Assembly: GCA_963848825.1 (NCBI GenBank)
Contig: CAWKFA010000002.1
Location: forward strand, 62,001 to 126,000
From: CAVVSQ01 sp963848825
GTDB taxonomy: Bacteria > Planctomycetota > Planctomycetia > Gemmatales > Gemmataceae
Direction: 5' to 3'
Length of the DNA stretch: 64,000 nt
Shown here: positions 40,323 to 50,267 of the stretch, one piece after another
Position numbering within the stretch: position 1 is the stretch's first letter
How the letters are laid out: each line of letters begins with the position of its first letter
Notes under the pieces: model-generated
Seen by the model: only the letters and a program-made list of their open reading frames with translations
The model's database searches: none
What the model was told of the DNA's origin: nothing
Position numbers and translations under genes: made by a program

Positions 40323-40350
40323 TTGAAAAACGCGGAAAAATCGTTAAAAT
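40323..40350 (+). promoter_or_regulatory. sigma70-like promoter for the defence island
   Basis: TTGAAA (40323-40328), a 16-base spacer and TAAAAT (40345-40350) each match five of six consensus positions. The surrounding 40 bases are A/T-rich, unlike the flanking genes. The start point would fall near 40357, so translation from 40360 would be leaderless; starts at 40384 or 40447 would leave a leader. Confidence 0.55.
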
Positions 40351-40359
40351 TACCGGACA

Positions 40360-41456
40360 ATGAATGCCGAGAGAATATGCAAGATGCGCGGCAGCCTAGA
40401 CTTACGAGATCGCCCGCCCAGAAATGACCGCGTAACCGGTGCGCAAATGCCCGACCAGGCTATCCCGATTTTGAGTTTCTTCAGCGGCGCGGGAGGCCTC
40501 GATTACGGGTTCAGCAGGGAACGATTCAAGGTACTTCTGGCTTGCGACAATTTCCCGGCGGCCGTTGCCAGCTACAACTTCAACGCCAAGCGCAAGATCG
40601 CCCGCGCAGATCGACCTGTCCGACGTCGACGCGTCCGACCTTTGCAAGACGATCGACGAAGTCTCCCCAAACTGCCCGCCTGAAGGAATCGTCGGCGGGC
40701 CGCCATGCCAAGGCTTTTCTCGTGGCAACGTTCAGAAAGACCCCAAAGATCCCCGCAACCTCCTACCTTTTCGATACGCCGAGATCCTCGGTGCGCTGAA
40801 CAGGCGCTACGCCCTGAAGTTCTTCGTCTTCGAGAACGTCATGGGGCTGATGACTCCAAAGCACGCCAGCCGCTTCGACTCCATCCGGAAGGCGTTTCGC
40901 CAAGCTGGCTTCAACCTGTTCTACCACGACCTCGACGCTCAGGAATTCGGCGTGCCCCAGCTCCGCCGACGTCTGTTCCTCGTCGGCCTGAACAAGAAAA
41001 CCTTCCCCAACACCGAGTTCATTTTCCCCGCCGGCCACGTTCGCAAGGTGACGGTCCGCGACACTATTGCCGGTTTGCCGGAGCCTGTCTACTTCGAGCG
41101 TGGTCTGAAGCCGACCGATATCGCGTACCATCCCAATCACTGGACGATGATGCCGAAGTCGAAGAAGTTCCAGACCAAGACCTCAACCGACGGCCGCTCC
41201 TTCCGCCGCCTTGAGTGGGACAAGGTTAGCCCGACCGTCGCGTACGGCAACCGCGAAATCCACGTCCACCCAGACGGCGGCCGCCGCCTGTCCGTCCACG
41301 AAGCGATGCTCCTTCAGGGCTTCCCGCCGACCTATCGCTTGACCGGCAACTTCAGCCAACAGATAACTCAGGTCTCGAACGCGGTGCCTCCGCCCGTGGC
41401 ACAGGTACTGGCCGCGTGCCGTCCGACGCGCGATCCAGAAAGAGGCGCGGTCATGA
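40360..41456 (+). CDS. DNA (cytosine-5-)-methyltransferase (two frame breaks)
   Basis: The enzyme transfers a methyl group to C5 of cytosine in a specific site. Motifs in order: ILSFFSGAGGLDYGF (I, SAM), EGIVGGPPCQGFSRGN (IV, catalytic Cys), FFVFENVMGL (VI), FGVPQLRRRLFLVGLN (VIII) and ITQVSNAVPPPVAQVL (X). The start may be 40360, 40384 or 40447 (MPDQAIPIL). Breaks near 40606 and 41430 are both mended by one GC in a GCGC tract. With the second repaired the protein ends RAIQKEARS at a TGA (41454-41456) that overlaps the ATG of the next gene, so the apparent in-frame fusion with the ATPase is an artefact. Its partners suggest a restriction or defence role. Confidence 0.9.
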
Positions 41457-43405
41457 CCGAAGAAGAAAAGCTTGATCGTGAAGTCAGGCAGAACCTCGAC
41501 ACGGGAAAGGTGACCGAGACGACTCTCGTCACCGACGAGCGAGTGATTGCCCGGATCACTGACGGAATCTATCGGCAGCCCGCGTCGGCGCTTCGGGAAC
41601 TGATCGCGAACGCCTACGATGCCGACGCCACGAACGTCTACATTGAAACCGACTGGCCGAAGTTTAGCCGGATCAGCATCCGCGATGACGGAAACGGGAT
41701 GACGATCGAGACACTGGCCAGGCTTATCAAACACATCGGAGGCAGTTCGAAGCGAACTACCGAAGGCACCGAGAACGGGGTCGCGAGCGAGCAAGACTCA
41801 GCCTAAGTCCGGGTGGTCGCCGACTGATCGGCAAGATCGGGATCGGGCTGTTTTCCGTGTCCCAACTGACCCGCCACTTCCAGATCATCACGAAGGCTAA
41901 GGGCGAGTCTCACCGTCTGGTCGCTGAGGTGATGCTGAAAACCTACACCGAGGAGCGAGTTGGCCGAGCTGGCAGAAAGAGGAAAAGGACACTTACGAAC
42001 CGGGTCCGGTCCGCATCAAGGCGTATCCAGCTAAGAACAAGAGACGAGCACGGCACCGAGATCATCCTGCTCAATCTTCGCCCACAGACGAAGGACTTGC
42101 TTCGGAGCAAGGACATCTGGATCGCGCATGGAGAGCGACGACCCGGAGGTCCGTGCAGCGGCGGTGCCGCCGACGTACCACATCGGCCGATTGGAACCGG
42201 GCAGCGAGGACATCCTCAGCGTCCCAGAAATCTCCCGTGGGATAAGACCGACCCTCCCGAAAAGCGGTTCGCCAAACTTTACCAAGCAATCATCGACGAG
42301 GTCGGGGCATCTCGGACCTAATCCAAAGCTCGAAACATCCTCGACAACTACCTGCGGGTGCTATGGACGTTGAGTCTGTCCGCCCCGATCGACTACATCG
42401 AACAGCACCCGTTCGACCTCACCGCGAAGGACGACCCTTCGTACGTACCTGCTTAGTAATCGAGCAAGGGGCAGGCTTCGAAGATCGCACTGAAGAAAGA
42501 GGAGACGCTTCGGTCGAAGCTGCACGCTATCGTGCACCGGAACGGGGGAACCGGACGCCGTTCCATATCTTCGTCGATGAAGTCGAATTGCGCCGTCCGA
42601 TCCGCTTCAACAACCTCCCAAGTACGAGTCAGGCGATCACAAAGCCGATAATGTTCGTTGGGAAGCACACCCCCGATCTGAGCAAGATATCCAAAGAAGT
42701 TACGGGGCGGAGACCTGTCGTTCGAGGGATACTTCCTCTGGACGCCGAAGGTGGTTCCCAAGGAAAACAAAGGCCTCCTAATCCGCATAAGCGACGCTAG
42801 CGGGACGGGATTCGACGAGACGTTCGCCAAGTACCAGATTTCCGAGCAAACGCGGCTCAACCAGATCACGGCTGAGATTTTCGTGTCTAAGGGCCTCGAC
42901 CCGGCCCTGAACATCGACCGCGAATCTTTCAACTTTGCTCACCCGCACTACCAGTTGCTGATGACGTGGGTCCACAGTGCGCTTCGGCAGTTGGCGAATA
43001 CACATAAAGCGCTCTCGGCAGTCATCCGGACCGAGGCAAAGATCAAGGTGCAAGGGAAGCGCACCAAGGAAGTGGAGAAGAAGGTAGCCCAGGCGCTGGA
43101 GAAGGCTGGGGTCGACCCGGACACTGAAGCGCTCGGAAGTAGTCTTCACTGACGCCGGCAAAAAGCAACTAAGGGACATGCGTGCCGAAGGGGTTCTCGC
43201 GTTTGACGCGGATGTGGTGTTCTCGGATGTTCCCGCCCCGATCCGACAAACGGCCGTGGACCAAGCCAAACGAGAGCTTCTGGAAGAAAAGATGAAGGGC
43301 GTGGCGGCTGTGCTTGAAGCATACGGCTTGTTGAAGGATTTGAGATACGAGAAGCAACAACAGCTACTGCAATCCATCGTGTCGATCTTCGTGAGCGGGG
43401 AGTAG
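41453..43405 (+). CDS. GHKL ATPase, MORC/MutL/Hsp90-like (heavily frame-disrupted)
   Basis: The start overlaps the methyltransferase stop as ATGA, implying coupling. The N-terminal Bergerat ATP site is clear: ASALRELIANAYDADA (N box), ISIRDDGNGM (G1) and LIGKIGIGLFSVSQL (G2). The second domain has TPFHIFVDEVELRRPIRFNN, KGLLIRISDASGTGFDETF and GLDPALNIDRESFN, the S5-like transducer of this family. The C-terminus is helical (KEVEKKVAQALEKAG). At least eight breaks are visible (41802, about 41950, 42040, 42125, 42230, 42320, 42430, 42530, 42620, 43135), mostly outside GCGC tracts and denser than in neighbours, so the gene may be decayed. Related ATPases sit beside methylases in described restriction systems. 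Confidence 0.7.
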
Positions 43406-43409
43406 CCCG

Positions 43410-44613
43410 ATGGCGGATAAGTCAGATGAACAGGACGAGGCGGAAGCCCAACGCCGCATCTTTCAGCAGGACATCACGCCGACGCTGACAGACCGCGAAG
43501 AGAAGACGTTCTTCCCGTGGCACAAGCCGCGGAAGCACTACATCCGCGTCAATCAGTGGTGCGCCGAGGTCCGCAGCCTCATCAAGGCCAACGGCTACCA
43601 AGCCGGCGATGTGATCCGCTATCTCGGCTTTCCGGGAGAGGACTTCCTCGACATCCGCTACGCTGCACGGCGTTTGCTGCGCCGGAGAAGATCGTCGTCC
43701 GATATCTTGGGTTCGACAGCACGTCTTCCCACGCTGATCAAGATTTCCAGTTCAGTCTTGCCCGGCACGAGGTGTTTCAACTCGGCTTTATCCACGAGCA
43801 CTCCACGTCCTGCGGACCAAGATCGAGCAGATCGTAAACGACAACTCTCGGACCTATCAACGGACTGCGGACTACCACGACTTCGACATCATCAACATCG
43901 ACCTTTGCAATTCCGTCGCGACACCAGCGAACGACGAGCCGCAGCCACCGTACTTCGAGGCCATCAAGAAGCTTTGCGACATCCAAATCGCAGGACGTAT
44001 TCGGCCTTGGCTTCTGTTTCTCGCCACTCGCGCGATCCGCGATCAGATCGAGCCGGAGGCCAAATGGAAGTTATTTGATTGCGTGCTCCGAAACGTGAAG
44101 GAGAGTTCCGAGTTTGCAGCAAAGTTGCTTGAGCGACTCGAACTTGACGAAAAGAAGATCCAGCAGGAGATGGCAGACAAGGAACAGTTGGCCCACAATG
44201 TCCTCGTTAGCCTGTTCGGTCTCGCGATTGGGAAGTGGCTTTTAAGGATGATGATGGGGGCCACGCCGAAACTGAAGGTGCGACTGCTCAAGAGTTACAG
44301 CTACCGCGTCCAAATTGACGAGCCTGACATGCTCTCCCTCGCGTTCATCTTCGAGCCCATTACCGTCCCTTCGGCAGATAAGTCGGGCCTGACCAAGCCG
44401 ACGAAGGCTGCCGAGCCGCCTTCGGAAGGAGAATTGGCGGTCGAACTTCTCTCGAATGTGTGCGAGATCGTGGATATCGACCAGAAACTCCACGACGATG
44501 ACACGCTTCGAGCCAAGATGGAAGATAAGTGCGGCGATCTGCTCGCGACCTGCCACTACGACAAGGCCAGCTACAAGAAGTGGGTCCATAAGAACCGTTG
44601 GCAACCATCGTAG
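43410..44613 (+). CDS. Rossmann-like protein of the methylase/ATPase island (frame-disrupted)
   Basis: The start MADKSDEQDEAEAQRRIFQQD lies 4 bp after the ATPase stop. After repair near 43659 and 43680 the first half reads HYIRVNQWCAEV, LHGVC, PEKIVVRYLGFD and YHDFDIINIDLCNSVATP. The D-I-I-N-I-D-L-C strand resembles motif IV of methyltransferase folds and is the most telling part. The second half, from KWKLFDCVLRNVKESSEF to YDKASYKKWVHKNRW, is helical. I recognise similarity to unnamed partner proteins in defence loci but cannot assign an activity. It is probably required with the methyltransferase and ATPase. The gene is likely one unit despite the breaks. Confidence 0.6.
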
Positions 44614-44628
44614 TAACCAGTGTCCCGA

Positions 44629-45597
44629 TCATCCCACCGACTTCCATGCCGTTAACGCGGACTGATTTGCAAGATCAATGAAGTATTCGTAGCCAACCGG
44701 GGTCAAGGCTTCCTCGGCTGGTTGCCAGTTCCCGCATACCTGAGCGACTCCACCGTACGCCGTCGGCTGGTCCCCATCTCGACCTTCAACGCGTATCTCC
44801 GTGACGACGAACAGGTCAACGTTGGGATGCCACTCGCGTGCGTGAAGCACCTCGTTTCGCGTCAGGATTATTGTCTCTCCGATGCTGGTCGTTCCCTTCA
44901 CCTCGACATGGCGTTCGTTGACGCCTTCGCGGGTGCAGCGGAGGTCGAACGATTCCGTAGAGCCGACGTCCTGCACCACCCACCCTTCGGCTTGGTAATG
45001 CCGCATAGCCCAAGCAACCGCGTAGTCCTCAATTACCTTGCGGACCGCCTGCGAGACGAGGAACCCCTGACCGCCGCGAGACCTGCCAGCAGCCATGCTG
45101 ACGATAGTTGCGACGGCTGCAACGTCCGCCTCGGCACCTTTGCCCGCGAGCAGCCATTCCAGTTCCGCCTGGTCGGTCGGCACCCCGCTCAAATAGATTC
45201 TTAACCGTCGACTGCTACCTCCTTTCGACGCCGCCGCTGAGGCTTGACCCACCTCGCGTCCGTAGCGACTGATCTCCTGTCGGAACTCATTGACATCGAC
45301 CACCGAAGCAAGTGCCACGGGAAAGGGGCGATTGGGTATGACGATTCGCTGTTTCTCGACCGGAAGGGAACGGGCAGTGCCAGTCTCGATTCGGATTTCT
45401 GGAATGAGAGCATTCATCCGCTTCAGGCGATTAAAGAGTACGCCGAGCCCCTGACGGTACTGGTGATTCCTGTGCGACGGCTCGCTCCGATGCGTGCCGC
45501 CGGAGGATTCGTAATCCAACGAAATGACCCCATCTTCCGGTGGGAGTACCGAAAACGTGGCATCGAGAATCGTCCCCTCGAAATCAACGACCTTCAT
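44629..45597 (-). CDS. DUF3883 (NOV-C-like) nuclease-fold protein
   Basis: The intact 322-residue protein is convergent with the island genes, its stop 15 bp past the previous stop. The C-terminal domain carries SFDLRCTREGVNERHVEVKGTTS..., that is D...E-x-K, followed by ILTRNEVLHARE. This matches DUF3883, a PD-(D/E)xK-type nuclease fold common in restriction and anti-phage loci. The N-terminal half (SHRNHQYRQGLGVLFNRLKRMNALIPEIRI) has the R-N-x-x-Y-x-x-G-L pattern seen in some modification-dependent endonucleases, so it may recognise DNA, but this is a guess. It is the likely effector of the island. Confidence 0.72.
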   Translation of the reverse strand: MKVVDFEGTILDATFSVLPPEDGVISLDYESSGGTHRSEPSHRNHQYRQGLGVLFNRLKRMNALIPEIRIETGTARSLPVEKQRIVIPNRPFPVALASVVDVNEFRQEISRYGREVGQASAAASKGGSSRRLRIYLSGVPTDQAELEWLLAGKGAEADVAAVATIVSMAAGRSRGGQGFLVSQAVRKVIEDYAVAWAMRHYQAEGWVVQDVGSTESFDLRCTREGVNERHVEVKGTTSIGETIILTRNEVLHAREWHPNVDLFVVTEIRVEGRDGDQPTAYGGVAQVCGNWQPAEEALTPVGYEYFIDLANQSALTAWKSVG

Positions 45598-45918
45598 CGC
45601 CAGCCCCTCCTGCTCGTCGGCGTGTTGCTTACGCTTAGCCTTCTACGTGCCCCCTGTGAAAAAAGCTGGGATCGCGCAACATTCGTCACGCATGGAATCC
45701 ACAACATCCCGGAGTGGATATTGAAGGAAAATCGCTGTAAATCGTGCAAAAGGGCTACCCAACGCACCCCGCTCCGTGACTCTTAACTCAAAAAGCCTTG
45801 TTTCCCTGCATATTTTTGGCACATTATGCATCGTGGAAGCCTCTTCTGCATAGGGAAGTAGTCGCCTCTGCATTGACGATAAAGGGAAAAATGATCATGT
45901 CCCGTTAAGTCCATCCCC
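45598..45918. other. intergenic stretch without a supported gene
   Basis: Some 320 bases separate the DUF3883 gene and the small gene pair. Short frames exist on both strands but show no familiar motif or ribosome site. The 45790-45900 part is A/T-rich with repeated TGCAT words (CTGCAT, ATGCAT, CTGCAT, CTGCAT), and might hold promoter sites; none is convincing. Confidence 0.5.
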
Positions 45919-46152
45919 TCAGGTAGGCATTACTTCATTCGCCGGTTTCGGCTGCCTGCTCTTTAGCTCGTTGCGGTGATGGTAAAGGACGCCCAGCAAT
46001 TGTTCGTTCTCGATTTCCCACAGAGACCGTCCCGTTTGGTCTTCGCCAAGAAACCCCAAATGAGCCAGCAACTGGCCCAGGCGCACCTCGGGGGACAACT
46101 CCCAAACTTCAGCCAGGACTCGTAATGTTTCACGTTCCGTTGACGTGGTCAT
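45919..46152 (-). CDS. small conserved protein, second of an overlapping pair
   Basis: This 77-residue protein reads MTTSTERETLRVLAEVWELS, then VRLGQLLAHLGFLGEDQTGRSLWEIENEQLL and VLYHHRNEL. Its ATG at 46152 lies inside the end of the upstream gene (ATGA overlap), so the two are translationally coupled. It is probably helical and soluble. Function is not recognised. The overlap and small sizes recall toxin-antitoxin pairs, but no known toxin fold is visible. Confidence 0.6.
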   Translation of the reverse strand: MTTSTERETLRVLAEVWELSPEVRLGQLLAHLGFLGEDQTGRSLWEIENEQLLGVLYHHRNELKSRQPKPANEVMPT

Positions 46153-46373
46153 GGTAGAAGATCTCCAATTTTTGGGTCGCGCCCATAATCGCGCCGAAGT
46201 CGGCCGATTACTTCCACTTGGACCAACGAACCTGGAGCCAGCTTGGCAATACGGGTTGCCCGCGTGACGCCATTATACACCACCAAAACCCCGTCCGTAC
46301 CTTCGTATACAATCAACGGGGGCATACCGGCAACGAAGATCTGAAACAGGCGAGCGTTAAACCTGGCCACCAC
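46149..46373 (-). CDS. small conserved protein, first of an overlapping pair
   Basis: This 74-residue protein contains VAGMPPLIVYEGTDGVLVVYNGVTRATRIAKLAPGSLVQVEVIGRLRRDYGRDPKIGDLLP when read through, a small beta-rich chain. Its TGA overlaps the next start by 4 bp. Its own start lies only about 30 bp from the divergent TPR-methyltransferase start at 46403, so the two transcripts would share or overlap promoter DNA. Function is unknown. Confidence 0.6.
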   Translation of the reverse strand: MVARFNARLFQIFVAGMPPLIVYEGTDGVLVVYNGVTRATRIAKLAPGSLVQVEVIGRLRRDYGRDPKIGDLLP

Positions 46374-46402
46374 GGCTTTCGTGAATAATGCCCGGAGAAC
46401 CC

Positions 46403-47791
46403 ATGGCGACCGTCGCGGACATATGGGCCTTGGCCCTTGGACACCACCAGGCCGGCAATATGCCGGCGGCCGAGCAAGCCTATCGCGAGATCCTGAAGCT
46501 TGAGCCCAACCATGCCGACGCCCTCCATAACCTGGGGCTGATCGCTCATCAATTTGGACGGCCTGAAATCGCCATTGAATTTATTCGCCAGGCCCTGGCC
46601 ATTCGGCCCGCCACAGCGTCCTTTCACGTCAATTTGGGGCATGTCTATCAAACCCTGGGCAGGTGGGAGGATGCTTGCTCTTGCTACCGCGACGCTCTTC
46701 GTCTGCAGCCCGATTTCGCGGAAGCTCATTTCAAATTGGGCTCGGCGCTCGACAAGCTCGGACGACTGGAAGACGCCATCCTCTGTTATCGCCAGGCTGT
46801 GCGCGTGCGCCCGGATTATGCCGATGCCTTCAACAACATGGGGACGGCACATGCCCAATTGCACCGCCTCGACGAAGCGGTTGCCTGTCTGCAGGAAGCG
46901 GTACGTTTACGGCCTGATTACCCGGAGGCCTACAACAACCTGGGCAACGCTCACAAAGCCCAGCACCGCCCGGACGAGGCCCTGGCGTGCTTCCAGCACG
47001 CTATCCGGCTCAGGCCCGATTTCGCCGCGGCCCACCATAACCTGGGCTCTCTCCTCCTACGGCAAAGGCGCCCGGAAGACGCGGCCGCGTGTTACCAGCG
47101 GGCGCTCGAGCTTGACCCCAATGACTCGTCCGCCCGCTATCTGCTCGCCGTGGTCTCCGGGGCTGGTCAGCCACGCACGGCACCGCGGCAGTATGTGGCC
47201 GGGCTGTTCGACAACTATGCCGGGGCCTTCGACCACCATCTCTTGACGGAGCTTCGCTACCAGGGGCCGCAGTTGCTGCGTGAAGCGGTCGGCGATGCAC
47301 CGGGCTCCAAGGCGCTGGATATTCTCGATCTGGGCTGTGGCACCGGGCTTTCCGGCCTGGCCTGTCTGGACCTGGCGCGCACGCTCACCGGCGTCGACCT
47401 TTCCGCCCCCATGCTCGCCCAGGCGAAGGCCCGCGGCATCTATCAAACGCTCATCGAAGGGGACGTACTCGAAGCGCTCAAGCCCGCGGTGGCCGCCTAC
47501 GATTTGATCCTCTCCGGCGACATGTTTATTTATCTTGGCGATTTGGCCGAAGTCTTCCCCGCGGCGAGCCGGGCCTTGCGTCCGGGCGGTAGATTTGTGT
47601 TCGACGTGGAAGTTTACGACGGACCTGGGTTCGTCCTGCGTGCGTCAGCCCGGTTCGCCCATTCGATAGAATACATCCGTGCGCTCGCGCTCTCGTCGGG
47701 GCTCATCGAGGTAAGCTGGAAAAAAGCCTTCCTCCGCGTCGAACATGAGAAAGACATCGAGAGTTACGTGTTTGTGCTGCAAAAACCTTGA
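46403..47791 (+). CDS. TPR-repeat protein fused to a SAM methyltransferase
   Basis: The start at 46403 (MATVADIWALALGHHQAG) is preferred because GGAGA lies 5-6 bases ahead; an ATG at 46388 also exists. Seven or so tetratricopeptide repeats fill residues 5-240 (ADALHNLGLIAHQFGRPEIAIE, AEAHFKLGSALDKLGRLEDAIL, PEAYNNLGNAHKAQHRPDEALA). The C-terminal domain is a class I methyltransferase with ALDILDLGCGTGLSG (motif I), LTGVDLSAPMLAQA and YDLILSGDMFIYLGDL. Such fusions in planctomycetes and proteobacteria are thought to methylate small molecules or proteins bound by the TPR part. The gene is intact and ends on a TGATG shared with the copper ATPase. Confidence 0.88.
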   Translation: MATVADIWALALGHHQAGNMPAAEQAYREILKLEPNHADALHNLGLIAHQFGRPEIAIEFIRQALAIRPATASFHVNLGHVYQTLGRWEDACSCYRDALRLQPDFAEAHFKLGSALDKLGRLEDAILCYRQAVRVRPDYADAFNNMGTAHAQLHRLDEAVACLQEAVRLRPDYPEAYNNLGNAHKAQHRPDEALACFQHAIRLRPDFAAAHHNLGSLLLRQRRPEDAAACYQRALELDPNDSSARYLLAVVSGAGQPRTAPRQYVAGLFDNYAGAFDHHLLTELRYQGPQLLREAVGDAPGSKALDILDLGCGTGLSGLACLDLARTLTGVDLSAPMLAQAKARGIYQTLIEGDVLEALKPAVAAYDLILSGDMFIYLGDLAEVFPAASRALRPGGRFVFDVEVYDGPGFVLRASARFAHSIEYIRALALSSGLIEVSWKKAFLRVEHEKDIESYVFVLQKP

Positions 47792-50267
47792 TGCCCAGGC
47801 CGTGCCTCTGTAAATGGAACGCCATGCGACCCACGCTAAGTTTGGACATCCTCACCCCAGATGCGCGTGCCATCGACCCTGTCTGCCACATGAAGGTCGA
47901 TCCCGCGACCGCACCGGCCTCGCTTGTGCATGACGGCAAGACTTTTTATTTTTGCTGCCCTTCTTGTCTGCAAAAGTTTCAGGCCAACCCGGGCAAGTAT
48001 CTCGCGGGCGAGAGTGCTCCGGCCCCCACCGTGGCGCCGCCTGGTGCGGTCTATACCTGTCCGATGCATCCCGAGATTCAACAAGACCACCCTGGCGCCT
48101 GTCCCAAATGCGGCATGGGCCTGGAACCGTCAGGCGGCCAATCACTGGCTGCGAAAATCGAATATTCCTGTCCAATGCACCCGGAGATTGTCAGCGACCA
48201 TCCCGGAGCTTGCCCGCTATGCGGCATGGCGCTGGAGCTCCGCACGGTGGCCGCCGAAGAAGGCCCCAATCCCGAGCTCGTTGACATGAGCCGGCGGTTC
48301 TGGATTGGCCTGGCCTTCACCTTGCCGGTCTTTATCCTCGCCATGAGCGATCTGCTCCCTGGCGAGCCGCTTCATTTTCTCGATATGCGTCTGGTGAACT
48401 GGCTGCAACTTGCTTTGACGACGCCCGTGGTCTTGTGGTGCGGCTGGCCTTTTTTCCAGCGTGCCTGGGACTCGGTACGCCACCGCAGCCCCAATATGTT
48501 TACGTTGATCGCTCTGGGCGTCGGGGCCGCCTTCCTTTATAGCGTGGTCGCGACCCTGGCCCCGGGGATATTTCCGGAAGGCTTCCGCATGGCGCATGGC
48601 GCCGTGCCCGCTTATTTCGATACGGCCGCCGTCGTCACAGTGCTCGTTCTGCTCGGCCAGGTATTAGAAATTCGGGCGCGCAGCCAAACCAGCGGGGCCA
48701 TCCGCAAACTTCTTGGCTTCGTTCCCAGGACAGCTCGCGTCGTTCGGTCCAATGGCCAGGAAGAAGATGTGCCGCTCGCTCTCGTCAAACCCGGCGATGG
48801 CCTGCGCGTTCGGCCCGGCGAAAAAGTCCCCGTGGACGGCACGGTGCAGGAGGGCGCAGCTCCGTGGATGAGTCGATGATTTCCGGCGAGCCGATTCCGG
48901 TAGCCAAGGAAGCCGGCAGCCAGGTCATCGGCGGCACGATCAACGGCACGGGCGGCCTGCTGATGAAGGCCGAACGCGTCGGCGACGATACGCTGCTGGC
49001 GCAGATCGTGCGCATGGTGGCCGAGGCCCAGCGCAGCCGCGCTCCCATCGAGCGGCTGGTCAATCAGGTTGCCGCTTATTTTGTTCCCGCCGTTCTCGCC
49101 ATCAGTCTTCTGAGTTTCGTGGTCTGGAGCCTGTGGGGACCCGAGCCGCGTTTCGCCCATGCGCTGGTGAATGCGGTGGCCGTGCTCATCATCGCCTGCC
49201 CATGCGCTCTTGGCCTGGCCACGCCCATGTCGATCATGGTGGGCACGGGCCGAGGCGCGGAGAACGGCGTGCTCATCAAGAATGCCGAGGCCCTGGAGAC
49301 ACTCGAAAAGGCCGACATTCTGGTGGTCGACAAAACCGGCACGCTCACCGAAGGCAAACCCAGGCTGTTGACGGTGGAGCCGGCCGGTGGATTGTCAAAA
49401 GACGACCTGCTGCGCTTCGCCGCCAGTCTCGAGCGCGGCAGCGAACATCCGCTGGCGGCCGCCATCGTCGCGGGAGCGGAGGCAAGCAAGCTTCCCTTGA
49501 CAGCCGCCCAGGACTTTCAGTCCCTGACGGGCAAGGGCGTAACCGGCACCGTGGCCGGCCACAATGTCGCCCTGGGCAACACGGCCCTGATGAACGACCT
49601 GAAGGTGAGCTTTGATACGGTCCAGGCACGCCTCGACGCGCTTCGCTCCGAAGGCCAAACGGTCATGCTCGTCGCCGTGGATAATCGATTTGCCGGCCTT
49701 CTCGGCGTCGCCGATCCGATCCGGGAATCCACGCCCGAAGCCATTCGCGTTCTCCACGCAGACGGGCTCCAGATCATCATGCTGACGGGCGATAACCGCA
49801 CCACTGCCGAAGCCGTCGCCAGGCGGCTGGGCATCGATCAGGTAATCGCGGAAGTTCTGCCCCAACAGAAAAATGAAGCCATCAAACGCCTGCAAGCCGA
49901 GGGCCACATCGTCGCCATGGCTGGCGACGGCATCAACGACGCCCCCGCCCTGGCCCAGGCGCAAATCGGCATCGCGATGGGCACGGGCACCGACGTGGCC
50001 ATGGCCAGCGCCGGCATCACGCTGGTCAAGGGCGATCTAAGGGCCATCGCCCGCGCCCGCCGGCTGAGCCGGGCTACCATGCGCAACATCCGCCAAAACC
50101 TGTTCCTGGCCTTCTTCTACAACGTGGTAACCGTACCCGTAGCCGCCGGCGTTCTCTTTCCCTTCTTCGGCATCTTAATCAACCCGATGTGGGCCAGCGC
50201 CGCAATGAGCCTGAGCTCCCTGTCGGTGGTTGGAAATGCGCTACGGCTGCGAAAAATGCGCTTATAG
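47791..50267 (+). CDS. copA: copper-translocating P1B-type ATPase (one frame break)
   Basis: The N-terminus has a YHS domain (IDPVCHMKVDPATAPASL...FYFCCPSCLQKF) and two heavy-metal-binding domains of the YTCPMHPEI...PGACPKCGM type instead of CXXC HMA domains. The membrane core shows IACPCALGLATP (copper CPC), DKTGTLTEGKPRL (phosphorylated Asp), SEHPLA (HP motif) and MAGDGINDAPALAQA. A break near 48855 in GAGGGCGCAGCTCC is mended by one base and restores DGTVQEGRSSVDESMISGEP. The start may be 47791, overlapping the previous stop, or 47824 (MRPTLSLDIL). It exports copper or silver, probably for detoxification. Confidence 0.93.

Noticed and set aside
40565..41806. Methyltransferase-ATPase fusion protein
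   Set aside because: The in-frame junction disappears when the GCGC tract near 41430 is repaired, leaving an ATGA overlap of two genes.
45643..45873. 76-codon minus-strand frame between the DUF3883 gene and the small pair
   Set aside because: No ribosome site, no motif and atypical composition; most likely chance.
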